A stretch of DNA of 64,000 nucleotides. Origin: Hermatobates lingyangjiaoensis (Eukaryota; Arthropoda; Insecta; Hemiptera; Hermatobatidae). How positions within the stretch are numbered: position 1 is the stretch's first letter; every line of letters begins with the position of its first letter. Positions 1 through 10,886 of the stretch are shown here, in pieces. Location of the stretch: positions 992,001 through 1,056,000 of the forward strand of contig JAPFBL010000036.1 in assembly GCA_026182355.1 (NCBI GenBank). Direction: 5' to 3'. Both the position numbers and the translations under genes were made by a program. The notes under the pieces were generated by a model. The model had not been told where the DNA came from and did not search any database. It worked only from the letters and a program-made list of their open reading frames with translations.

Positions 1-164
1 ACTCTTAAATTTCTTAGATAAAAATATAAATTCACATATGTGCATATAATATGTAAATATACACTTATATAATCAACATAATTAGTCTTTAAGTTTGGTT
101 TGATTATGTGACAGTTAGGGCGATTAAAAACACGAAGAATGACATATTTAGATATCGTCATCAT

Positions 165-424
165 CGGGAGAAGAAGTTGATTGTTAGGAAAGAAAAGAAA
201 ATTAGAAAAACTGATAATAAGAATATTGAAATATTTCTCATGTTAATCTATATGTTTTTCTCGTATTTGATAAATATAAATATAAAAATAATGATACATA
301 CTTGAATGAATCTTTTAGGCATTATACTTCATTTATCGATGACTAATGGTCTATATAAACTTCACAGCTCTTTTTAAAACATTTCAAAGAGGAATATTGG
401 TATTATACTTATGAAATCAATTCT
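165..424 (+). repeat. Dispersed direct repeat, copy A (~255 bp)
   Basis: This stretch reappears at 1545-1797 in the same orientation, with roughly 85-90% identity by eye. Shared blocks include 'ctatatgtttttctcgtatt' and 'aaatcaattctattgtgaaa'. I see no open reading frame or terminal structure that identifies the family. It may be a local duplication or two insertions of one unclassified element. Confidence 0.7.
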
Positions 425-1015
425 ATTGTGAAAATCGAATCAGGTTTTAACTTTTCCTACGTCTTGTGCATAATATATCTTAGTTCGCTCCTTATTTCCT
501 CTGAATGAGAATAGTACCTACTCCTTACACCAAGTTTTTTGAAGCTGTAGCTGTAACCACCAAGAGAGTAACAAAAAGGTTCAAAGGAGTCACAAGTTGT
601 TTCAAACTTATTACGAAATTAATGATATGAAGAACATTTAAAATAGTTTCAAAAAATGGTTATTTGTAATTTTATTATCAGTATAGAATAATTTCATTAT
701 AGTTAAGTGTAAAAAAAATAATAATAATATAATGGCTAATAACAGACATATCGCCATTGAACTTTGAACAAAATGAAAGGACAGATGTTCAAAACATGCA
801 TTGAAGGCATATGGCGCCAGGAAATATTTCTAATATCTCCGAGAAATATACTTTACCTCTGGGTATTCCCGGGAGCAAACCCATTTAAAATAATACTAAA
901 TAAAATGATGCAATAAATGAAATATTAAAAGTTAAATTTGAAAACAGTCAACTTTATTCTTATTAGTTTACTTAATTGAGTAAACTTTGGTAACAGTCCT
1001 TCCTTGATACACAGA
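425..1015. other. AT-rich interval, no feature seen
   Basis: Low-complexity AT-rich DNA. I see no coding signal, RNA gene or recognisable transposon end on either strand. Confidence 0.4.
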
Positions 1016-1226
1016 TTATTGAAAATGACACCAAAATTAACTGATACCTGTTTCTTAACAAGTTTTTCAATTTTTCTAAATAACACTCTTGTTATTTCGT
1101 CTACACTATTAGTATATCTCGTATAGTCGATATGTTTCGAATGATCACCATTCATCATCAGGACATGAACAACTTCTTCGGTGTATTTTCTGGTTTATTA
1201 TATATGCAAAGTGAAGACAGTAGGAG
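1016..1226 (-). repeat. Penelope-like terminal repeat with hammerhead-like core
   Basis: On the minus strand CTGATGA (1155-1161) is followed by one extra T, a perfect 5-bp stem II (GAATG/CATTC, loop GTGAT) and GAAAC (GAAA at 1135-1138). This is the layout of a hammerhead ribozyme core. The surrounding 210 bp is homologous to 18817-19026 (same orientation) and 19117-19285 (opposite). Stem III here (ACATAT) is a decayed form of the palindrome ACATGT kept at 18937. The link to Penelope-like elements is inferred from family knowledge and from remnants elsewhere in the window. Confidence 0.6.
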
Positions 1227-1544
1227 TTGTTTTTCTTCAAGTTTACGCAAGAGGCCGCGTAAAAGAAGTTATATTCTTGTACATCATGATTTATCTTTAT
1301 TATTCAATATCAACGTCAGTATGAAATTAAATATTTAAATTATACATTAAAAGTCTCGGTCTAAGTAATTTTATTACCTTGAAAGTTTAATTATATTATA
1401 GGACATCCAGGCCTTTACTAGAAGATCAAGGAGGATTTTATTGGAGTAGGATTGGGTAACCTTTAAAAGCTGGTAAAAAAGGACCGTTTCATTGCCTGTT
1501 TGTCAGGTTTTTGACCTCTTCTATCTACTACTACTATTTTCTAG

Positions 1545-1797
1545 AAGTTGATTGCTAGAAAAGAACCAAAACTAATACTACGAATATCGAAATATTTTTC
1601 ATATTAATCTATATGTTTTTCTCGTATTTGAGAAATATAAACATAAAAATAATGACGCATACTTGAATGAACCTTTTAGACATTATACTTCATTTATCGA
1701 TGTCTAATTGTCCATATAAATTTCACAGCACTTTTTAAAACATTTTAAAGAGGAAATATTGGTATTATAGTTATAAAATCAATTCTATTGTGAAACT
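1545..1797 (+). repeat. Dispersed direct repeat, copy B
   Basis: Second copy of the 165-424 repeat in direct orientation. It ends where an ACT-rich microsatellite begins. No protein-coding content is recognisable. Confidence 0.7.
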
Positions 1798-1895
1798 ACT
1801 ACTACTACTACTACTACTAAAACTACCACTACTACTGCTGATGCTACTACTAGTTCTTATTATACCACTATCTCGACTACTACACCTACTACTAC
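1795..1895 (+). repeat. Imperfect (ACT)n microsatellite
   Basis: Runs of act triplets broken by aaa, gctgatgct and similar interruptions. The predicted leucine-rich reading frame across it is a product of the repeat, not a gene. Confidence 0.85.
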
Positions 1896-1899
1896 CTCA

Positions 1900-3285
1900 T
1901 TCTTTTTATACACATTTATTTATACATTTACACATTTATATGTTTGTCAATCTTTCTGATTCCATTGTTCACATTACAGCTATTTTCTATTATAAAGGAG
2001 CACGTGTATATTGAAAAGCAAAAATTCATAGTTTTAATGGAAAAGTTAAAAGAATATTACGTTTACCTATGATAATATACCATAGTATACATAAACCATA
2101 TTCATTTCTCAAATTATATCCAAAATAGATATTTATAATTATATGGAAATTATATATCCAAACGGATACAAGAATGATTATATAAAGAACAATAAAATAT
2201 CCGACAAAGAACACAGATTCACTGGTTACTATACAATGTCTGCACAAAGTGTTCTCTTTAACAATTTTCAAATGTTTATTATTTTTACATATCAAATTAA
2301 CCCAATGAAAGTTCTTTATGTTTTTTTTTAAAAAATGTGTAATGTCAAATAAAACCTTTAACTGAATGCTAAAAAAAATGTATAAGTTAATGTAAAAAAA
2401 TCTGACATAAATTGCCGCATAAATTCTGTAAGGTTTTTTAATGATATACCATGCTTAAGTAGATGTAAGAATACTTCTTTTATACTTAATTTATAACTAA
2501 TTATTTAATTATACATTATAATTTATATAATTTAAATTTTAATATATTGTAATCAATAATTTACAAATAGTGAATAATTTACATAATGTACTATAATACA
2601 TACACCTTTCCTGGGATGCAATTTTTACAGCAAAAAAACTATACAGTTCATTCAACAACAGAATGCTATTTCCGTGTTCAATTTTATTATGATCCATCAA
2701 ATGATGTGACCAGTTATCAAATTTAAAATCTTTCCTATTCAGTCTAAATTAAAATTCTCAGATTTTTTTATGCATAACTGAACTTCCTTATCATAGTAAA
2801 TCAATTCTATGATTTAATTTTTTAGATAATGTAAAATCAGTCATATACCGATAATATTTCATTTTTATTGAATGATAATTTTAAAAGAAAGTAAATGAGA
2901 TCTAAATGCACAAAATAGACTCTAACATGGTTTTCATATGAGATCAAAGAATGGCCAAAGAACATGCAGCACATTTTGATAAAGGCTAGTCTAGATTGCA
3001 CATCTCAATTCCATATATCAAGTAATACTCATGAACCAATGTACGCCATCAAACAAATGCAAAAAACTGAGAAGAGCTCAAAACGGGAAATCCGTTAAAA
3101 TCTTGAAATCATTTCTGTTCATTGTTACAGTGTTTTATTTACGGTAATACTCGTATAATATCAAGAACCATTTTCACGACTTAAAAAATAAGCTGTTCCA
3201 AGTAATTAGTAAAAGATTATGGTAATAAAAAAGTCACTCCTTTTTATTCTATTATGGTGTTAAAAAAATTAAATTCATGGAATAT
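1900..3285. other. AT-rich interval with one decayed repeat fragment
   Basis: No gene is seen. About 2640-2830 resembles the middle of the unclassified 1.6-kb family of 25775-30437: it shares the 'gatccatcaaa(t/c)g(g/a)tgtg' block and flanking order. The rest is low-complexity DNA. Confidence 0.4.
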
Positions 3286-3313
3286 CAATATATATATATA
3301 TATATATATATAT
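3286..3313. repeat. (TA)n microsatellite
   Basis: Uninterrupted alternating TA tract followed by ordinary AT-rich DNA. Confidence 0.95.
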
Positions 3314-3940
3314 TATTTCAGAAAATTGTATTTTTTATAAAGACCAAAATGGAATTAAATAAACAGGATGCCCGGTTGTTTAAAATAAATGGTATGTTCT
3401 TCTGAGTCTAAGAAAATAAAACTTTTATTGTTACCCTTGGAGTATAATATCATAACTTTAACTTCGTTGTAAGATATTAAGATATTTTGGATGTTCGAAC
3501 CAGCAATCTCAAAAGCTAGACATTATTTTAGCAAATATCTTCATGGACTGCATAATTTTTAAAATGGTTCTAAAGACATTATAATACATCAGTTATTTAA
3601 ATTTATTATAAATTAGTTTAATAATTCTAATTATTATAATAATATGGTAAATAAATAATAAATATGGTAAACTCATATTTACCATAAGGACAAATGAAAA
3701 AGAAGTAATATATGAATTGGTTGTAAAGGACTAGGTGGATTTTGCGAGTTAGCAAGGAAATCTTGTTACCACGACTCATATCTATCTTCCTGATGTCCAG
3801 GCAATTGAAATATTAGTGAGATTCAGTGATTTCTCTGAGATGTGTTCTTTTGTGAATCTAGTTTATCTAGTTCGTGGAATCGTTTCATTTAATTGATATA
3901 TATATACACAATTAAAAGAAACGGTCCAGCGGACTTTTTT

Positions 3941-4120
3941 AAATAAAATAAATTTAAAACGAAGGAAACACACAGAAAAACACAGACATAACTTCCGCCC
4001 TGCCTTCCTGCGGGACTCTTTGCTCTCCACACCTCCTGATGACGACGATGGTCGAAATATCGATGTGAGTTATGTCTGTGTTTTTCTGTGTGTTTCCTTC
4101 GTTTTGAATTTATTTTATTT
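3941..4120 (+). repeat. Large hairpin enclosing a hammerhead-like core
   Basis: Two 52-nt arms, 3941-3992 and 4069-4120, are reverse complements at 51 of 52 positions. They enclose 76 nt carrying CTGATGA (4036-4042), an extra C, stem II GAC/GTC with loop GATG, GAAA (4054-4057) and the dimer-type palindrome ATAT. After GAAATATC, GATGTG can pair with CACCTC just before the core, as stem I with one mismatch. A (TA)n(TG)n tract follows directly. Such cores with very short palindromic stem III are known from Penelope-like elements; this assignment is inferred. Confidence 0.7.
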
Positions 4121-4123
<3 letters not shown>

Positions 4124-4215
<92 letters not shown>

Positions 4216-4226
4216 TGTGTTTGTGT
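4124..4226. repeat. (TA)n-(TG)n compound microsatellite
   Basis: About 33 bp of TA repeats pass into about 70 bp of TG repeats. Reading frames predicted on both strands here come from the repeat. Confidence 0.97.
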
Positions 4227-4687
4227 ACAATGTGTAACATAATACAAAAAAAACAAAGGAAGAACTGTATTACTCTCGTCTATATTTTGATAACCGTCAT
4301 CCAAAGTCAAATAAGCCTTTAACATGACAGTTAGTGGTTACATAATAAAGTTAAGGCAGATTATGATTATGAAGACTATGTAAATAAAGAAAAAAAGATA
4401 AATATTGTGTTCACTTTACTATAAGAAAATGATTGTATTCATAACAAAAGTTGATGTCAAGATTTTGGTGATAAAACATGTTTAAAATCCATGTTTGATA
4501 TATTTTTTATGGAAGTATGTAAGTGTATCCAAAAAGCCAAAATTTAATTTAAGACAATATGTTTTCATCTAAACGACAAACACTAGATTGTTGAAACTTT
4601 GTGGTTATTATGAAAATTTCTGTAGCATTACCTGAATAATCACCTGACTATTTCAACAGCTAAAAAGGTTAGTTTTGCAATAAAATA

Positions 4688-6760
4688 TAAAGAATCTGCT
4701 ATAGCCTACACTCAACTTTACTATAAGTAAACATAGTATCACACTTCTTGAGTATATAATAAATAATGTTCTATTAGGCATAATATAAATGTCTAAATTG
4801 GAGATGTTTATTAGTCTTCCATTCCTTGAGATAGTACAGATAGTGATTGGTGCACTTATCAAACGTATGCTTATTTTTGTATATCACACCACTGATAAAT
4901 ATAATATCATTAATATAACTAGCAGTAATAACATTTTTGAAAAGCGAAAGTGTGGCTTTCATGTAACGAAATAATCTCTTACAAAAGAATATGGCTCTTG
5001 TTCCAATCCCCAGTTAAACTCTTACGTAGTTTACCTGACCGCCTTCTACATTGAATATCTAAGAAAAATTTCTCATTTTCTACATAAAGTTCTATTTTTA
5101 GGTATAGTTTTGTTTTGATCCGTCAAACGGTGTGGCTTGTATCACTCTCACAAGCTTTCAAATTGAATTATAAGTCAGAATTTTTACATTTTATTGAAAA
5201 AAAAATATTTCCTGTTGTTTTAAAAATTTGAATATATTATTCGTTTATTGCATTTGTAACCTCCAAGATAATTCTTCAATTTCAAAACTAAAATTAGCAG
5301 TTTAGGAGCAAAAAGTTTATCTAAAAACTTTTCCGTCATACATAATTCTTTCTAAAAAATATGGATCATCCACACTATGGGGTCCATTTTTGTGTAAAAT
5401 AACAACATGATCCATCAATGATTCTCGACCGTAGCGTGGTAACAAGCAATGCTAACACACTCACCCACCCACCCACACACACGCAGACATCATCAAAAAA
5501 ACTACATAAAGCAACTTCTGGGACTTCAAAAATATATTTCCGTCAAAATCTCGAGATCAATTTTTTTCACGATTACTATACTTTACTTATAGTAAAGTAA
5601 AAATATATTATAAATATATACTAAAATAAAAATATTATTCCTCTTATATCTCATATAAGTCAATGAGTTATTTAAATTTTTCCATTACAGTAAATTTTTA
5701 CATCAATTTTATTACAGTGCATTCACTCAAAAAACTTCTAAGTCAATGTAAAAAATATCAAAAATTCTACAAGTATAGCAGGTGATCTGTTAGTCTAGGA
5801 TAAACAATCAGTTTTTATAGAGTTATTGCTGTTTGCGGTAATTGAAATTACCTGACCTTTTTTTTATAAACTCCTAATTCTTTGCTCAATTTTTTCTCAA
5901 ATTTTCATGGTTTTTTAATGCGCCGTTTAGGGTCAAAAAACATTTTCTGAAAATAGATAATGTACTATAAGGCCCCTCTGGTGAGTGTAAGTTCTATTTT
6001 TTTGGTATAGTTTCAAATTAATCGGTCAAACGGTATGCCTTGTATTGTTCTTAGAAACTTTCAGATTGAATTATAAGTCAAAACTTTTACAGTTTAGTGA
6101 AAAAAAAATAATTATAGTTGTTTTAAAAATCTGATTATATTTTTTGTTTATTGTATTTGTAATTTCAAAGATAATGCCAAAATTTCAAGACTCTACAATT
6201 AGTAGTTTAGGAGAAAAAATGTTTTCTAAAAACAAGTTTTTGGCAAAAGTTACTTTCCCATAGCATAATTGCTCCCAAAGAATTGGGCTCATCTCCACTA
6301 TGAGGCCCATTTTTCTGTAAAATATCAACTTGATCCATCAAAGATTCTGGACCGTAGCGTGGTAAACAAGCAATGCTAACATACTCACTCACCCACACAC
6401 ACACACACAGAAATCATTAAAAAAACTTCATAAAACAACTTCTGGGACCTGAAAATATAATTTCGTGAAATCTCGTGATCGAATTTTTTCACGATCACTA
6501 TACTTATAGTAATGTAAAAAATGGAGTGGCCTATACTCGACTTTCTCATAAGTAATCATAGTATTAATCTCATTGAGAACGAATTGAACAACCTAGTAAC
6601 TTGTTATTAATATGACTGGTTAGTGTACTAGACAAATACACTTTACATAAATCAAAAAGTTTCCTATCCAGTTGTTTATTTCTGATCTCTTCTTCATTGC
6701 TTGTAAAGTCTGTATTCTATGATAGACATTATATCTTATAAGATATAGCCGAAACTATTA
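4688..6760 (+). repeat. Unclassified TTTACTATAAGTA-end repeat family, block 1
   Basis: At least two degenerate units stand end to end. Unit ends carry the palindrome-like motif actttacttatagtaaagt (5' end near 4718, 3' ends near 5582-5600 and 6500-6515). A second unit start follows the second 3' end directly (ggagtggcct at about 6523). Landmarks shared with 25775-30437 include 'agtacagatagtgattg', 'accgtagcgtgg(t/ta)aacaag' and a (CACC/CA)n tract. No transposase is recognisable, so this is either a non-autonomous DNA element or a tandemly spreading satellite-like repeat. Confidence 0.7.
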
Positions 6761-8020
6761 TACTAAATCTATTAACAATGTAAAAATATTACAATTTAGC
6801 CATTTTGATGCCTTACCATCCTGAGTATACCGCAAATTAGCTCTTTTTTCATAAAAATATTTATGCAGGAGACGTTTAAGAACTTTTACTTATTTTTAAT
6901 GAAGAGGGATACATCATTCGTTTTACAACGAATCCAAATGCAAACTATTGGTTTATTACAACAGTAATAATAATTGTTTGTAGGGCTAAATTGTTGCTCT
7001 GGAGTTAAGACCTCACGTTCTACGAAAGAATCTCGTATGGGCGATCACTGCTTTTGAAGCTTCTCAAATTTATCTGTTATAAGGCTGTTCCAGTTTAGTC
7101 CTTCTCCTAAAGAGACTTCACTGTTATTTCATAACTCTGAGAGTTTTAGTTTAGTTCTTTTAATAAAGAGGTCTTTGAGAATGCCATTTATTCTTCTTGG
7201 AAAAGGTATAAGGGCAGTTTTAGCTAAATTTATATTCAGACCTTCCTTCTTTTAAACTAAGGCATTTCTACAGGTCCCGCTATGACTAAAGAAATAAATA
7301 TCTTCAATAAAAATGAAGACTTTAGTTAAATAATTAATAATTTATAAACATTACATATTACTTAAGCATTTAAAAAACCTTTAATGTTTAATAAATATCA
7401 CTCGATTCTGAAAAAGAACTTTTATTTTATATAATTAAATAATTGTAATCATGAAATAAGATCTTTATTTTGGAGTGATGGGTATTTTAATCTTAGATGG
7501 CGGTATTTGATAATATGATTAATAATACAGTCGCAAAATATATATTTTTTTAATTAAAACAGAACTGGTTTGTTTAGAGTTTATTATTAAAATAACATTG
7601 CATCAATTAAACAATACGTTTAATCACATTAAACGTATGATGGTGGCACACTGCAGAGATAGTTTTGTTGTAGACAGACACACTTGATGTAAGCTGTGTT
7701 ATTAATAATTTTTTTTTAATAATAATATTCAAAATAAAAGTATAAGATTATTGGCTTTTTCGTTATTCTTATTTTTCACGAGTTCCGTATCTGGTTCTAG
7801 CATAGTAGTTTGCAGCCTAAGTTGGTCTTCCAATGCACATTAGTGGGGTCAATTCTCAACCATTGTTTTGATTTGTATCATATATGAGAAAGTTGATTCT
7901 CATCCGTAAGTAGAGGGAAAACAGGAAAGAATTTTTTGAGCAAAATTGCAAAGACGTGGGTAATCAATTGAGTTTTTCCAAATTTCGAATGGTCCTTTTT
8001 TTTAGAATTGAATAAAGATT
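6761..8020. other. AT-rich interval, no gene seen
   Basis: No open reading frame, RNA gene or transposon end recognised. The distal part (about 7660-8020) has less AT-biased sequence and may be the flank of the hAT remnant that follows, but no terminal inverted repeat is visible. Confidence 0.35.
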
Positions 8021-9300
8021 TCATGATGTTGTCTTCCGACAACATGAAATTAATTCCATATTCAAATTAGCAGGTGTTGAAGGAATGTCCCCAAAATTTG
8101 GCAGGAAAGTCAACTTTAAACAATTCTCATGTCTTTCAAAATCTTTAAATCTTTTTTTTTTTTTTTTTTTAATTAAGAACAGATATAAATTCCTCAAATA
8201 ATTCATTTGACTGTTTATATTCTTTTTGAACTTTTGTCAATTGAGGAAAATGTTCTTCTATCAACTCAAACATAGCAGGGATACACTTCAAAAATTCTAA
8301 TTTTTTCCTAAATTCTTGAATTTTAATCCACATGTCATAAATACTTGTGTTTTTGCTTTAAAGAAAAATTTTCAGTTTATTTTGTTTAGACATTAAATCA
8401 TACAAAAAAAAATGCAACATTCCTAATGAAATCAAAATCGGATAAATAACAATGTTTCTTTTGTTAATCATAAAAACTGGCTATGTGTTTCTTTAACATG
8501 AACATTTAGCTAAAATATTTTCTCGAAGTAACCAGTGAACTTGGCAGTAAAACAGCAAGTGTACAATATCAGTTACGTCATCATTCATGAGCAGCTCACG
8601 AAACTGACGGTGACGAGTTGAATTGACCCTGATAAAGTGAACTATCCCTAAAACTTTGTTGAATGTGTCTCCTACAGCAGCAGATTTAGCAGCAAGATTT
8701 TGTTGATGTAAAATGCAATGAAAAGTAATTAACGACTCCGAATAAGGCAATTCTTTTTTGATTAATCTAACAAAATCCTACTGTCACCTGTCATAGCAGG
8801 AACACAATGTGTGAACACACTTAGCAAGTTAGCAAAATTGAGCTTTGATTCATTACATTTCTCTTTAAAAGCATTAAAAATATTAATTCTACAAGCTGAA
8901 TCACTCATGGTACATAAACAAAACATTTAAAATCCTCTGTCGTTGCAAGAATAAAACTTATGCAGAATCAGTATTATCAATAGACTCATCTATAGCTATT
9001 TGATAAAACACTTCTTTTATCAAATATTGATATTGAATTGAGTTGTTTTAAGTTAGATGCTAATTCATGCTGACGACTTGTTATTGTTCCTTGAGAAAGA
9101 ACAAGTTCTTTATATTTTCAAATATTCTCGGGATATATGAAACTGACAGTTCAATGATTGACTCTTTTATAATATCTACATCACTAAATGGCTTCCCTCT
9201 GTCCCAGTAAAAGTGCTACTCGGCAGATGGTTTCAATGGCATCATATTTTTGACAAGATATTTTTTTAAACAATTGTTGCTGATGATCTTTTTGATTCTT
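8021..9300 (-). pseudogene. hAT transposase remnant (ZBED5/GTF2IRD2-like)
   Basis: Read on the minus strand from about 9300 to 8021, broken frames follow the order of domesticated hAT proteins of the ZBED5/GTF2IRD2 type. First comes GKPFSDVDIIKESI (about 9160-9200), then a short stretch ending in PAMTG (about 8790). The best-preserved piece, 8493-8750, carries TFHCILHQQNLAAKS, an asparagine- and arginine-rich HRQF motif and VHWLLREN. A later piece near 8021-8330 has FEEFISVL and RFKDFERHENCLKL. The C-terminal dimerisation domain is missing. Several stops and frameshifts show it is dead. It may also be a host-domesticated copy, but the decay argues against this. Confidence 0.85.
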
Positions 9301-10780
9301 CAATCTTTCAAAAGTAATTTCACATTCTTTTTTTTTTCTAACTGAAAATATTTGTGTTTTTGAGATGTTTTATACTGAAGCATAGCATTATACTTTTTTT
9401 TATGCAATAATTTGTGACGTCATATATTGGCAGCAATTGTCATATTGGGTAGAAGAAAGCATTGTACTCCCCACTCCTAGTTAAATACCCTTCCTTCCTC
9501 GTTTTTACTTTTGAGCCATTTTTAGGGTAGTCCAAATTAATGAAATTTAAATAATAATTACTGTTGTGTACACAAACAAAATCACTCGCCTAGTTTATGA
9601 ACACAAAATAAAGAAAGCTGATTTAGCTAAGTCGCTACAAATTTGACTCTTTATTGTTAATAATTAGTAGGTCTACAATCAGTTTGTTCTAATTTAATGT
9701 TTTTTCCTTTCTCAATCTAATTTGAATAATAAGCTTAAAAGAAAATATTGGGATACCAAAATAAGTCTATTTAGGACTGGGTAATTCTACTACTATAGAA
9801 ACCTGCTTACAAATTAAAATCTAAGTGAAGAAAATAAAACCAAAGATGCTATTATAACAAAAATAACAGCATTTTGATATAATAATAAGGAATAAGTAAA
9901 TTTATTGCATGAGGTATTTAATAACTCAAGCCAAAGCTGAAAAAAAGTTTTAAAAAGGTTTTCTTATTATGGAAAATCTATAAATAACTAAGGTTTTTCT
10001 ATTAGATTCTCCAGAATTGATTTACAATACAATTATAAATAACGTTTTTAATAAACTTTATTCAGTTTATTAAATGATTCCCATTTTTATTAATAAACTT
10101 TATCCATCTATCCAGGTAACTTAAAAATATCATCAGAATAAAATTGAACTAGTTTCATTTAATCTCACTATTCATTTATCTTTATTGACATCCAGGATAT
10201 CTAAAATCAGGCATTTATTTTGGCTATGAATATAATAAACAAATATTCAAATTTGATGAGGGATGAAATTGGATCTATTTTGGTCCTGAAAGGTGACTTT
10301 GTTATTACGTATTGCAAATAAGAAAAAAATGCTAATAACTTTGCGAATAAACTAATATTATTTTGTTTATTTACTCTATTATTTGATACATACACTCCTT
10401 ATCCATTTAAAAATTAACGCAATGTAAGCCGCTATTATTACAAAGCTACATATGGCCGAACATTGACCATAAAATGAAATGCATACTTTTGAATGTATTA
10501 AATTCAAAAGGCAATAAATTCCTTATAAATAAAAAATAAATGATATTCCATAGAATTTAAGTTTAGTATAAAAATTAGTAAAGAAATTCAGTACATAATA
10601 ATGTATTTTTGGCAAAAGTATTGAAGTAAAATGTATTATGTACAAAAAATATCTAATAATGCAAGAACAGGTACATAAGATCTTGAATTTATAAAATATT
10701 TTTTTAGCACATATGTAACTCCTAAAATTATTTAAGATAATATTGATTCCCTTAAATTAACAGGTATTGCATTAGTTACC
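9301..10780. other. AT-rich interval, no feature seen
   Basis: No convincing coding, RNA or transposon signal on either strand. Short frames such as 10207-10395 show no recognisable motif. Confidence 0.35.
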
Positions 10781-10786
10781 TGTAGT

Positions 10787-10886
10787 AACACGTAGTGTTC
10801 TTGTCCAGGCAATAACTAAGTTGTACAAGGGACACTCACTCTTAGTAAATGCCTGAAGAAGAACACTACGTGTTCGAAACGCATGG
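10787..10886 (+). repeat. Hammerhead-like core in an inverted repeat
   Basis: CTGAAGA (10853-10859), one extra A, a perfect 6-bp stem II (GAACAC/GTGTTC, loop TAC) and GAAAC (10876-10880). A 25-nt arm at 10787-10811 is the reverse complement of 10850-10874 at 22 of 25 positions, so a second, inverted half-core lies just upstream. Stem III (ACGCAT) looks like a decayed ACGCGT palindrome and the cleavage-site base would be G, which predicts inactivity. Probably a Penelope-like element end. Confidence 0.6.

Noticed and set aside
1790..2014. Leucine-rich open frame
   Set aside because: Produced by the (ACT)n microsatellite; no other support.
4020..4325. Reading frames on both strands of 70-100 codons
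   Set aside because: They run through the (TA)n(TG)n microsatellite, giving YIYI/CVCV or THTH residues.
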